A stretch of DNA of 64,000 nucleotides from Streptomyces pinistramenti (GCF_020564935.1 NZ_JAJCXB010000002.1:124001-188000), one strand, 5' to 3'; positions 52,645 through 61,269 are shown, counted from the first letter of the stretch. Numbers and translations are program-made. Notes: generated by a model from the letters alone, not told the origin.

Positions 52645-53952
52645 TCACAATTTCTGCGCCTGCGCGTCGGCGAACCAGTGCCTGCGGGCGCCGATCACGA
52701 GGCGTACGGCGACGGCGGCCATGATTCCGGCGCCGAGTCCGTACACGGCGGTCGCGCCCAGCCCTTTGGAGACCACTCCGGCCAGTCCGGCGCCCACCGG
52801 CATCGCGCCCCAGGCGAAGAGCCGGTAAATGCTGTTGACGCGGCCCTGGAGGGATGGGGGAATTATCGTCTGGCGCAGGACAACCACGACGACATCCCAG
52901 GTGATGCTGGCACAGGCGCCGAGGGCGAGGGCGAATCCGACCACCCAGGCCGTGGAGGTCTGCCAGATCACCGCATCGCCGACCGCCATGGTCGTCACGA
53001 CGCATACCAGTGTCCATTCACCGCCGATGCGCCGGACCAGTAGCGGAGACAATTTCGCCGCGGCGACGGCGCCGATTGCCTGGCAGGCCAGCAGCACGCC
53101 GTACCCGAGATCGCCGAGTCCCAGCACCTTGTGCGCGTAAACGACGAGCACCGCCAGCGAACCGGTGTAAACAAGGTTGATCGCGCCCGCGGTCAACGAC
53201 AGGTTGCGCAGCAACCGGTGGCGCATCAGCCACCGGGCCCCGGTGGTCATGTCGGCCAGCAGTCCGGGGCGCTCCGCCGGTGCGACGCGGTCGTGGGGAG
53301 TGGTGGTCCGCAGGCGGGTGAGCAGCACGGCGGAGACGAAGAAGGTGACCGAGTCGAGCCCGAACGGTACGGCCGGCGCCAGCACGAAAAGGGCCGATCC
53401 CACCAGTGGCCCGACGAATTGATTGGCGGCGGTCTGCGCTCCCAGAAGCCGCCCGTTGGCGTCGACCAAGCGGTCGTCCGCGACGACGGACGGCACAAGA
53501 ATCTGTGAGGCGTTACGGAAGAATGTCTCGCAGGTGCCGATCAGGAAGAAGCACCCGTACATCACGCCGAGGCCGGCCCAGCCGAAGGCGACCGACAAGG
53601 CGAACATGAGCACCAGGCCGCCGCGGAAGAAGTCGATGCGGGCCATGGAACGCCGCAGGTCGACCCGGTCCGCAAGGACTCCCGCCGGAATTCCGAAAAG
53701 GGCGTACGGCAGGGTCAGGGCCATGGTGACACCGGCGATGAGCCGGGGGTCGTCCGTGAGTGTGCTGGCTATGAGCGGCGCGGCGGTGAGCGATATCCCG
53801 TCGCCGATGGCCGAGGTGGAAGAGGCGGTCCACAGCTTCCCGAATTCCCGGCCGAGGCGGCGCGACGCTGCGACGCCGACGGCCGCACCGGAGGCGGACG
53901 CCCCGCCACTGACGGTCTTCGTGTCAGGGCCGCGAGGGCTGTCACAGGTCAA
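52645..53952 (-). CDS. MFS exporter (EntS/MFS_3 type)
   Basis: 435 residues from a TTG with aaggag 5 bases upstream. Twelve membrane helices; loop 2-3 contains GIPAGVLADRVDLRRSMARI, the MFS signature, and the family motif RNASQILVPSVV. This group exports siderophores, macrolides and small peptides. In the middle of the ligase/dioxygenase gene set it is the natural candidate for product export and self-protection. Confidence 0.9.
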   Translation of the reverse strand: MTCDSPRGPDTKTVSGGASASGAAVGVAASRRLGREFGKLWTASSTSAIGDGISLTAAPLIASTLTDDPRLIAGVTMALTLPYALFGIPAGVLADRVDLRRSMARIDFFRGGLVLMFALSVAFGWAGLGVMYGCFFLIGTCETFFRNASQILVPSVVADDRLVDANGRLLGAQTAANQFVGPLVGSALFVLAPAVPFGLDSVTFFVSAVLLTRLRTTTPHDRVAPAERPGLLADMTTGARWLMRHRLLRNLSLTAGAINLVYTGSLAVLVVYAHKVLGLGDLGYGVLLACQAIGAVAAAKLSPLLVRRIGGEWTLVCVVTTMAVGDAVIWQTSTAWVVGFALALGACASITWDVVVVVLRQTIIPPSLQGRVNSIYRLFAWGAMPVGAGLAGVVSKGLGATAVYGLGAGIMAAVAVRLVIGARRHWFADAQAQKL

Positions 53953-54054
53953 CAGTTCTCCTTATCGAAAGGGGCGCACGCAGTGGGTTGGCCGCCTGGT
54001 GCGCATCCCCTGGGGACCGGCCGGATGGTGACCGGCCGGACCGACGGTTTTCCT

Positions 54055-55251
54055 TCAGGCGAGCGGCAGTTGCTGAAGCCGCGACAGACAGAGCTTCAGC
54101 TGTTCCAGCGGCACGGATTCATCGGCCGTGTGGGCTTGGCTGATGAATCCCGGTCCGCACACGACGGCCGGAACGCCGGCCTTCCCCCAGATGAGTCCGG
54201 CTTCCGTTCCGAAGGGCACGTATTCCGGAGGCTCTTCCTCGCCGAAGGCCGACCTGACCAGGTCGACGAACGCATGCGACTCGTCAATGGCGAACGAGGG
54301 TGTATCGGAGAGCTGTTCCACGGAAATGTCGGCCAGTTGAGACTTCTTCTTCATCTTCGCCAGCAGGCTTTCCGCGGCGAAGCGCCTCAGCTCGTCGGCG
54401 ATACCGTCGCAGTCATGGCCCGGAACGGCTCGGATTTCCAGCTCCATGAGGCAGTTGTCCGGGACGATGTTGGGCTTGACGCCGCCGTCGATCCTGCCGA
54501 TGTTGATCCAGGAGTGGTCGATGGAGAATCGCTGGTCGTGCGGCCCTTCCGACTGGAACTGCTCGTTCAACGACTGGGCGAAAGCGGCCAGTTCGGATGC
54601 CGACACGATGGGGTTGGGCATTTCCGGCGCAAGGGCGGCGTGCTTCGGCTCGCCCTTGAACCGGATCCGGTAGTTCTGCTTTCCCTTGTGGCCGATGACC
54701 ACCTTCATGCCCGTGGGCTCACCGACGACGCACCCGATGCTGTCGTCGGCCCACGTCTGCATCTCCGGCACCAGCCGGCGTGCTCCCACACAGCCCACTT
54801 CTTCCTCATAGGTGAGGAGGAGCGTGACGGGAACGGTCAGGGCCTCGTGATCGACCTGGGACAGGATAGCCAGACAACAGGCGATGAAGCCCTTCATGTC
54901 CGCGGTGCCGCGGCCGATGGCCTGACCGTCCGTCACTCGCAGTGTGAAAGGATCCGCCGTCCATTTCTGCCCGTCCACGGGGACCACGTCCGTATGGCCC
55001 GACCAGATGATTCCGCGCTGTCCGCCGCTGCGCGGCCCCGCGGTCGCTACCAGGTTGGCCTTGGTGCGCTCGTCATTCCAGTGGAGAGTGCTGTCGATGT
55101 TGTTGCTCGAAAGGAGCCCCTGGACGTAATTGATCAGCTCTAGATTGGACTTATGGCTCGTGGTGTCGAAGCCGACCAATCGCTCAAGAATGCTGAGCAT
55201 CCGGGAGTACAGCTCGCTGCTTGAGCACCGTACCGGGAACCTGGCAGACAT
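54055..55251 (-). CDS. M20 metallopeptidase, ArgE/DapE-like deacylase
   Basis: 398 residues (a start at Met18 is also possible). Zinc and catalytic sites are intact: SGHTDVVPVDG (His86), GRGTADMKGF (Asp118), YEEEVGCVGA (Glu150/151), GEPTGMKVVIGHKG and GFISQAHTADESVPLEQL. Closest in pattern to acetylornithine deacetylase. Between a GNAT/TauD pair and the exporter, it probably removes an N-acyl group from a biosynthetic intermediate rather than making ornithine (inference). Confidence 0.92.
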   Translation of the reverse strand: MSARFPVRCSSSELYSRMLSILERLVGFDTTSHKSNLELINYVQGLLSSNNIDSTLHWNDERTKANLVATAGPRSGGQRGIIWSGHTDVVPVDGQKWTADPFTLRVTDGQAIGRGTADMKGFIACCLAILSQVDHEALTVPVTLLLTYEEEVGCVGARRLVPEMQTWADDSIGCVVGEPTGMKVVIGHKGKQNYRIRFKGEPKHAALAPEMPNPIVSASELAAFAQSLNEQFQSEGPHDQRFSIDHSWINIGRIDGGVKPNIVPDNCLMELEIRAVPGHDCDGIADELRRFAAESLLAKMKKKSQLADISVEQLSDTPSFAIDESHAFVDLVRSAFGEEEPPEYVPFGTEAGLIWGKAGVPAVVCGPGFISQAHTADESVPLEQLKLCLSRLQQLPLA

Positions 55252-55294
55252 GATGACTCGCTAACGTCGGGTAGGGCCTGGGTATCGAGGATGT

Positions 55295-55330
55295 GCGGGC
55301 GCCCCGGCGGGTGCGACGCAGGGCGCCCGC
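55295..55330 (-). terminator. Intercistronic 10-bp hairpin
   Basis: gcgggcgccc (55295-55304) and gggcgcccgc (55321-55330), 16-base loop, in the 169-base gap between the TauD-like and M20 genes. It may attenuate transcription or stabilise RNA ends within the operon. Confidence 0.6.
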
Positions 55331-55420
55331 AACAGCGCACGTTTCGCTATCGCAGCGGATGTTCCTGCCCCGGCGAAGGCGAAACAGGTGGCCTCGCCGT
55401 TCCGTTCATCCGCCGCGGTT

Positions 55421-56344
55421 TCACTTCGCGGGTGACCGCCTGCTGTGGCCCACTTCCGGAAGGGACGGCGTGACCGGCTGGCCGTGCGTGGTCAGGCGCA
55501 GCAGCCGCCGTACGTGCTTTTCGTCGAGGTCCTTCGTCGTTGCCGAGTGCAGCACACACCGGTTGTCCCAGACCACCACGTCGAGCGGGCTCCACTTGTG
55601 CCGGTAAACGAAGCGTTCGCTCGTGATGTGCGTAATCAACTCCTCAATGAGAGCGGTGCTTTCCTTCTCTTCCATGTCATCGATCGCCACCACACTGCCG
55701 ATGATGCGCGGCTGGATGAACAGCGTCTCGCGGCCCGTGTCGGGGTGCCGGCGGACGAGCGGGTGGGTGATCTCCGGAGTCTGCTTCCGCTCTTCCGGGC
55801 CGATGTACTTCCAGCGCGCCCAGGGGTCCTCGCGGTCCGGCGACCACCGGTACTGGTGACGGACCCGCAGCGTCCTGAGATATGTCTTCCGGTCCTCGGG
55901 GAGGGCCGCAAAGGCCGATTCGGCATCGGCGAAGAGCGTGTCCCCGCCCTCGCCCGGAATGCTGGTGCCGTGCAGCATCGTCGCGCTGCCGGGCACCAGC
56001 TTGTAGGAGTAGTCGGAGTGCCATCCCTGGCCCGACGTCTTCATCTCCTTGTTCCTACCGGGCTCGTCCTGGTTGGAAAGGAGGGTGAGGGTGGGCTCTT
56101 CCGGGTGGCGCAGCTTGATGACGTGGTGCTCTTCGGGACGCCCGAAGATGGTGCCGAACTCGGCGAACGTGCGGGCCGAGATGTCCTGGGCCCGGAAAAC
56201 CAGGACCTTGTGGTCGAGGTACGTCTCGTAGATCGCCCGGCCCATTTCCCGGATGACGTCCTGCGTGATGACGGGCTCTTTCACCTCCGCGGCGAAGGTC
56301 TCGGCGAGTCGATTCGCAATCGGCGTAGACTGAGGGGTAACCAC
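55421..56344 (-). CDS. TauD/TfdA-family Fe(II)/2-oxoglutarate dioxygenase
   Basis: 307 residues from the GTG with gggag 6 bases ahead. The frame is open to a TTG at 56410 that overlaps the previous gene. Iron ligands are H109-x-D111 in GQGWHSDYSY and His266 in DNRCVLHSAT; Arg280/283 in RRLLRLT binds 2-oxoglutarate. So this one is a standard hydroxylase-type enzyme, in contrast to the H-x-G protein two genes upstream. Probably hydroxylates or desaturates the amino-acid building block. Confidence 0.92.
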   Translation of the reverse strand: MVTPQSTPIANRLAETFAAEVKEPVITQDVIREMGRAIYETYLDHKVLVFRAQDISARTFAEFGTIFGRPEEHHVIKLRHPEEPTLTLLSNQDEPGRNKEMKTSGQGWHSDYSYKLVPGSATMLHGTSIPGEGGDTLFADAESAFAALPEDRKTYLRTLRVRHQYRWSPDREDPWARWKYIGPEERKQTPEITHPLVRRHPDTGRETLFIQPRIIGSVVAIDDMEEKESTALIEELITHITSERFVYRHKWSPLDVVVWDNRCVLHSATTKDLDEKHVRRLLRLTTHGQPVTPSLPEVGHSRRSPAK

Positions 56345-56402
56345 TGTGCGCTCCCATTCACGTGATGGTCGAGGACCTTCGAGTTTTTGCGCGGTCTCCG
56401 CT

Positions 56403-56876
56403 TCACCCAAGCTCTTTGCAGAAGAAGACCCGGTTGGCCTCGGCCGTCTGCTCGGAGTGAGTGATGGCGTAGTGAAGTCTCTCGTAAAATGCGATGTTGT
56501 CGCTCATTTCGGCACGGGTCCACAGGCGGACGCCTTTCAGATTGGCCACCTGTGCCATATTCTCCACAAGTGAAACCAGTCTTTTGCCGATTCCTTTTCC
56601 CTGGCAGGACGGCCGCACCGCGAGGTTTCTCAGGATCAGGTGGGGATCACTTGGCTCCACCGTGACCATGCCCACCACTTCGCCCGCATCCACCGCAACG
56701 TGCGTGCGGCCGGCGGAGGCGACGTCTTCGTAGTCGAGCAGCGTGGGTGCCGGCGGTTCATCCACCAGGTCCAGATATTTCCCGTACGCTTCCTGCGCTA
56801 TTGATGCCAGTTGGGGGCTGTCCTCGGGCCGGGCCGGCCGCAGCACAACTTGAGTGTCATTCACGATGCCTACCAT
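56403..56876 (-). CDS. GNAT-family acetyltransferase
   Basis: 157 residues from the ATG giving MVGIVNDTQVVLRPA, with gggaag upstream. Acetyl-CoA motif: LRNLAVRPSCQGKGIGKRLV. C-terminal AFYERLHYAITHSEQ is the substrate-side motif of small GNATs acting on amino acids or antibiotics (compare tabtoxin or phosphinothricin acetyltransferases). In this set it could protect the intermediate or the producer by N-acetylation, with the M20 enzyme taking the group off later. Confidence 0.88.
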   Translation of the reverse strand: MVGIVNDTQVVLRPARPEDSPQLASIAQEAYGKYLDLVDEPPAPTLLDYEDVASAGRTHVAVDAGEVVGMVTVEPSDPHLILRNLAVRPSCQGKGIGKRLVSLVENMAQVANLKGVRLWTRAEMSDNIAFYERLHYAITHSEQTAEANRVFFCKELG

Positions 56877-57080
56877 GATCTTCCCATTCCTGAGACGCAC
56901 CATCCGGCGGTCGATCGCATATCACGGCGACGCGAACGTCTTCCCGGAGTTGAGCGGAGTACGACGCCGGAGCAGAGATGGAGCGCGACGACCCCGCCGG
57001 GCACCGAGTTCTCCCGGGCCGAGAAAAGACGGTGCCAGGCGAAGAGACGTCGCGGCTACACGTGAACAAAACGCGTCACA

Positions 57081-58013
57081 TCAGGCGTGCGTCGGCACGT
57101 CGTTCATGTCGAGCGTGCGGGCCTCGCGCGTGCCGTCGAAGTGGGGGCTGCTGTAGACGGCGTCGCCGTCGTGGGTGCCGACATTGTCGTTGAAGTGGCT
57201 GCCGACGTCGTAGTTGAAGGTCACCCGCGGGAATGCCAGCGCATCCACCCGGCGCTTGTCGTACCGTGCGTCGATCGACGAGAAACGCAGCGCATAGGCC
57301 AGGCGGGAGGGGATGGGGCCTTCATCGAGCCGTACGCTCCGGTGGAGAACGTACTTGTCGAAGATCAGGGCGTCGCCGGGCTCGAAGGAGTCCTCGACCG
57401 CGAAGTGGTCGAGCAGCTTCGCCATCTCGGGCGAGTTGAGCAGATTGTTCTTGAGCTGACTGAAGTCGCTGAAGGTGAGTTCCTTGCCGGCGGCTATCTC
57501 GTCCTTCATGTAGTCCGGCAGCAGGTTGATGTGCTGGTACACGAATTCGCCGGACAGTACCTGCTTGGACAGGTACTTCATGCCGCCGCGCTGGCCTTCC
57601 GGGTCGATGGCGCACAGCGGCGTCCAGATCGTGAAGCCCTGGTCCTGCCTGCGCTGGAAGCCGAAGCTCTGCGTCCCTACGTGCCAGGGGAATCCCGTGC
57701 TCTTGTTCTTCTCCAGCTCGAAACCCAGTCCCTGCGTGAAGAAGAGGGACGTCTCGGTGAGCCGTGTCATGGCGCTCGAAAATGCTGGATCGCTCATGAG
57801 CGAGAGAATCTTGGGGTCGTCGTTTCCGACGTCGTACTTGAGCTTGCTGAAGCCCGACCCGTAGTTGTCGCCGGGAGGTGCAACCTGCGAGGTGCTGATG
57901 TTCCGCAGGTGCTCGGTGAACTCTTCCGAGAAGATGTTCCGCAGCTTCAGGAAGCCGTGCTCCTTGAAGTACTCGACGTCGTCCTTGCTGATGGAGAAGG
58001 TGGGATTGATCAT
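57081..58013 (-). CDS. PhyH-like 2-oxoglutarate enzyme with H-x-G iron motif (candidate radical halogenase)
   Basis: 310 residues from the ATG with agga upstream. PhyH/SyrB2-type fold: KEHGFLKLRNIFSEEF at the start, then GFPWHVGTQSFGF, GFTIWTPLCAIDPEGQRGGM, GDALIFDKYVLHRSVRL and PSRLAYALRF. The proximal His is 111, the distal His 224 and the 2-oxoglutarate-binding Arg 237. Where hydroxylases have Asp/Glu (H-x-D), residue 113 is Gly. That loss of the carboxylate is the hallmark of Fe/2OG halogenases, in which chloride takes the open site (Ala in SyrB2, Gly in BesD and WelO5). Length and His spacing (111/224) are close to SyrB2 (310 residues, His116/His235). First gene of the minus-strand set. 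Substrate unknown; a free amino acid is a reasonable guess since no carrier protein is nearby. Confidence 0.85.
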   Translation of the reverse strand: MINPTFSISKDDVEYFKEHGFLKLRNIFSEEFTEHLRNISTSQVAPPGDNYGSGFSKLKYDVGNDDPKILSLMSDPAFSSAMTRLTETSLFFTQGLGFELEKNKSTGFPWHVGTQSFGFQRRQDQGFTIWTPLCAIDPEGQRGGMKYLSKQVLSGEFVYQHINLLPDYMKDEIAAGKELTFSDFSQLKNNLLNSPEMAKLLDHFAVEDSFEPGDALIFDKYVLHRSVRLDEGPIPSRLAYALRFSSIDARYDKRRVDALAFPRVTFNYDVGSHFNDNVGTHDGDAVYSSPHFDGTREARTLDMNDVPTHA

Positions 58014-59301
58014 GTCAGTTCCTGTCTTCTGATTGATGTGCGAATCAGCTTGAATCTGCGAGATGAACACTGCGCTGAAGACATGGGTCTGTCCTATGCA
58101 GTGACGGTCTGCGGCTCATCGATATCAGCGTATCGTTCGCTTGGAAAAGGACACCCTCTGCACCGTATTCGGGAGCGATAAACACGCACCCTTGCGCGCT
58201 TGCGAACCGGAGACAGAACCAGTAATCGCCCAGAAGAATGTCAGGCTGCTTGCCCGAATGCAACGCCGGAACACTAACACGACATCGGAAGTTTGCGATC
58301 GTGGCCGGTTTCTCGTCTTGTCAGTGTCGGTTGCCGTTCGAAGACGTACTCAATGGCCTTTCAGCCGGTGGGCGGCCGCGCGGGGCACTTATCCCAACGG
58401 ATGTGGCAACACAGACAGCGGATCACCGGATTTCCATCGCGCTACAGGCGGCGGAAGGTTCGCTGCTGAGGGCGATAGGTGGCACTCCTGGCATTGTCGT
58501 CAGCGCTCGCTTGCGTGTCGGTGAACAAGGAACACTGCCGATGATGCTGGTGAGTCGCGATATGAGCAAGGGGGTCCATGAGGTCTGGTCAGTCTCTGGC
58601 CTGAATCGCACCTTCGCGGCAATATTTTGGCAATGACCCGTGCCCGGCGCCACTCCATTCCATCAAGGCTTACGTCCTTTCGATCTTCCTACGCCGTCGA
58701 ACCCTGTCCAGGAACAGTGGCTGGAATCAGGAGGGCATCCAGACATCTGCCCCGCCCGGCCGTGTGTCATCGAAATCGGATGAGCTTTTTCACGTTTGAA
58801 GAGCGTGCGCATCGACCAAGGCGGCTTCGTGCCTGTGCCGTGTTCATACCGTCGTCACCTGGGCCCGAACAGCATTACCCGTGCGCGTACTACAGGTCAG
58901 CGGAGGAAACCCGAACTCTTGGTGAACGGGACGGACAGCCCCGTTACGCAGCCGTTTCGAGGGCCGACGACCCGGTGCTCCGCGCGTGTCCGGCCCCTGA
59001 AACGGCTGCGGACCCATCGGTATCGCGAGGGTCATATCGGGAGAAGGTTTGCCGCGTCTCCCGGCGAGGGAAGCAGTTCACCGGCGATTCCCCGGTCTTG
59101 CTGGAGACGTATCGGCGGCACACTCACTGGGTTAGTCTGCAACTGCCCGATAGATGATCATGGGCGCTCACCCGCGGTCCGCGGCCGCGGCAACCCGGCC
59201 GGCGGCAACCCGCCACGCCTCCCGAACTCCGCTGGATACGGCGTTCGTTGACGAACCGTGGCGCCCCGCGCAATTCCCCAGTCCGCAAGGAGTAAATCCC
59301 C
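58014..59301. other. 1.3-kb intergenic region, lower GC, with a large hairpin
   Basis: No recognised gene. Base composition is clearly lower in GC than the neighbours. Open frames exist (for instance 58238-58636 plus, giving an unfamiliar 132-residue protein) but lack ribosome sites or known motifs. The left part must carry the promoter of the halogenase-like gene. A strong hairpin sits at 58947-59010. Confidence 0.5.
58947..59010. terminator. About 20-bp stem-loop, possible terminator
   Basis: cgcagccgtttc (58947-58958) pairs with gaaacggctgcg (58999-59010); the stem continues through a G-U and one mismatch into gggccg (58961-58966) with cggccc (58991-58996). No gene ends next to it on either strand, so it may belong to an unannotated transcript or a lost gene. 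Confidence 0.65.
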
Positions 59302-60090
59302 ATGACGGTGCGAGATATATCGCATGTCGAGTTGTACACGAGAGACAAAGTCGCGGCTGTCCAGCACTTCGTGTCGGCCATGGGCTTCACACGGGTCGCC
59401 GACTCCGTCGAAGTCGACCGGAGTTCCGTGCTGCTCCGGCTGGCCGGCTTCCACCTTGTCGTCACCTCGGGCTGGGGGACGTGGAAGTACGTCTCCGAAT
59501 ACGGCGCGGGGGTGGCCGACGTCGCGGTGCGGTGTGCCGACGTCGCCGCGACCCGCGATGCGGCGCTGGCGGCCGGCGCGACGGTGGAGCATTCGCCGCA
59601 GGGAAACCCGGTCGTGTCCGGATTCGGCGGTTTCTCGCACACCCTCCTCCCGGCCGCCCGGCGCGAAGGCCACTCGCTGCCCGCAGGCCGCAGGTGGACC
59701 GCCACCCCGGGGGCGCCGTCGGAGCCGGCCGCGCCCGCCCGGCTGCCCGGCTCCCTCGCTTTCCGGCTCCCGGCGGACGATCCCGGCGGCTACGCGGCCT
59801 TCTGCGAGGAGGTCTTCGGCTTCGCGCGCCTGGCCGCCGGCCGCGTCCCCCGCAGCGGCCGCCCGGCCGGCTCAGTCGCCGTACGCGGCGCGTCGGAGCA
59901 GGTGGCCCTGGCCCTGCCGCCGGCCGCGTGCCACGGCCCCGGCGAGCGCGGTGCGTTCCTGGACGGGAGCGACGGGGCGGAGGCCGACCGTCTCGTCTTC
60001 CTGGTGGACGACATGCCGTCTGCGGCGCGGGAGTTCGATGATCTGGGGGTGCGGTTCCTCGATCCGTTCGATGCCGGGCACGCCGGGTGA
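59302..60090 (+). CDS. VOC protein resembling a hydroxyphenylpyruvate dioxygenase N-terminal part
   Basis: 262 residues after aaggag. Residues 1-120 match the HPPD/HmaS N-terminal module: ISHVELYTRDKVAAVQHFVS, YGAGVADVAVRCADVAATRD, VSGFGGFSHTLLP. A second, diverged VOC module follows (about 150-262: GSLAFRLPADDPGGYAAFCE, DRLVFLVDDMPSAAREFDDL). True HPPDs are about 360-380 residues with iron ligands in their C-terminal domain; these ligands are not evident here. It is probably a binding or resistance protein rather than an active dioxygenase. It faces the FemAB-like operon. Confidence 0.75.
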   Translation: MTVRDISHVELYTRDKVAAVQHFVSAMGFTRVADSVEVDRSSVLLRLAGFHLVVTSGWGTWKYVSEYGAGVADVAVRCADVAATRDAALAAGATVEHSPQGNPVVSGFGGFSHTLLPAARREGHSLPAGRRWTATPGAPSEPAAPARLPGSLAFRLPADDPGGYAAFCEEVFGFARLAAGRVPRSGRPAGSVAVRGASEQVALALPPAACHGPGERGAFLDGSDGAEADRLVFLVDDMPSAAREFDDLGVRFLDPFDAGHAG

Positions 60091-60141
60091 CGGACGGGGA
60101 GCGGGGAGCGCGCCGACGGTCCGTGAGGGCTTGAGGAAAGG

Positions 60142-60194
60142 CGAAGACCTCCGTGTGGTGGGGCTGCTCACGCCGCACCGCACGGAGGTCTTCG
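60142..60194. terminator. Bidirectional terminator, 14-bp stem
   Basis: cgaagacctccgtg (60142-60155) and cacggaggtcttcg (60181-60194) enclose a 25-base loop. Located between the convergent VOC and FemAB-like genes. Confidence 0.85.
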
Positions 60195-60234
60195 TTGCCG
60201 CAGGCCGTCCCGTCGCGGCCGCTGCGGGCGGTGG

Positions 60235-61269
60235 TCAGCCCGCGACGTCCGTCATGAAGGCCATCAGCTCCTGCGGGCGCATCCCGTAGCGGATCTTGAA
60301 GTGGCCGTTGCGGCGGCCGCCTTCGAGTGTGGGGACGCCGATGCGCAGGCCGAGCTTGATGATGGCCGACATCAGCACGTAGTACGAGCTGAAGGGCCGG
60401 CCGCTCGCCTCGTCGGCGTGGCGGTCGTAGCCGCCCGCCCAGGCGTGGATCTTCTTGGACTCGATGAAGACGACGGCCTTGGCGATCAGCGCACCGTCCT
60501 GGGTCACCTCGATGATGCGGGCGCCCTTGCGCGTGTAGCGGAGGAAGGCCGCGATCCGTTCCTTGCTGTAGTACCCGGCGGAGCCCACGTTCGCCATCAG
60601 CGCCTCGAAGATGCGGAGCGTCTCGGGGTCCTCGTTCTCCTGCGGTTCGCGTTCGCTCACCTGCACGCCGCAGTCGTCGGCGCGGCGCAGCTGCCGCGCG
60701 TACTCCCTGCGGGCGTTGTACCGCAGGGATGCCAGGTAGCCGTCCCAGTTGCCCACGGCCGCCAGGTCGACGGTGTAGCGGGTGTCCAGGTCCGTGCCTG
60801 TCAGGCCGGCCGCTTCCAGGGCGAGTGCGGTCGGTGAGCCGGTCGCGACGTTGATGAAGCCGCAGCGCGACAGGCCCTCGTCGGCGGCGATCCGGCGCAT
60901 TTCCGCCACCACGGCCCGCGCCACCTCGGGGCCGGTGCGGGTACTGGCGAGCTGGGTGTCGGAGCAGTGCCACACGTGGCTGAGGAGGGCCTTCTCGTCG
61001 GCGGCCAGGCCCAGTGCGCGCAGCGGGTCGCCCTGGACGTAGCAGGGGGTCAGGCCGATGACGCGGTCGTCGTGGTCCAGCACCTCGATGTAGTACACCG
61101 CGTGCACGGGCTGGATGGGCTCCCTCTCGTACGCCCGCAGGAATTCGTGTCCGTAGTAGAACTCCGAGGCTCCCGCCGCCGAGGCCAGCTCCTCGGTCTC
61201 CGGCGCGAGGTCCTCGACGGTGCGTACGACACGCGTGCGGTAGGTCTCAGTACGTCGCAAAGAACTCAC
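60235..61269 (-). CDS. FemAB/GNAT-fold acyl- or aminoacyltransferase
   Basis: 344 residues from a GTG with gggag upstream, overlapping the previous gene by 23 bases. Two GNAT-like lobes: AGASEFYYGHEFLRAYERE, YNARREYARQLRRADDCGVQ (the R-R-E-Y segment typical of FemAB-like proteins), IAAFLRYTRKGARIIEVTQD, HAWAGGYDRHAD, and a closing GRRNGHFKIRYGM. The pattern GxxxxKxRyG at the end is that of the peptidoglycan-bridge or lipid-amino-acid family, which use aminoacyl-tRNA or acyl-CoA. With the coupled glutamine-synthetase-like gene it may attach an amino acid to a small-molecule acceptor. Confidence 0.85.
   Translation of the reverse strand: MSSLRRTETYRTRVVRTVEDLAPETEELASAAGASEFYYGHEFLRAYEREPIQPVHAVYYIEVLDHDDRVIGLTPCYVQGDPLRALGLAADEKALLSHVWHCSDTQLASTRTGPEVARAVVAEMRRIAADEGLSRCGFINVATGSPTALALEAAGLTGTDLDTRYTVDLAAVGNWDGYLASLRYNARREYARQLRRADDCGVQVSEREPQENEDPETLRIFEALMANVGSAGYYSKERIAAFLRYTRKGARIIEVTQDGALIAKAVVFIESKKIHAWAGGYDRHADEASGRPFSSYYVLMSAIIKLGLRIGVPTLEGGRRNGHFKIRYGMRPQELMAFMTDVAG

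Noticed and set aside
57081-58013. Plain phytanoyl-CoA dioxygenase (hydroxylase)
   Set aside because: The H-x-D carboxylate expected for a hydroxylase is Gly here; hydroxylation is not ruled out but is not the simplest reading.
58238-58636. 132-codon plus-strand frame in the low-GC gap
   Set aside because: No ribosome site and no recognisable motif; not enough to call a gene.
58627-59157. 176-codon plus-strand frame
   Set aside because: Crosses the large hairpin at 58947-59010 and has a biased composition; no ribosome site.
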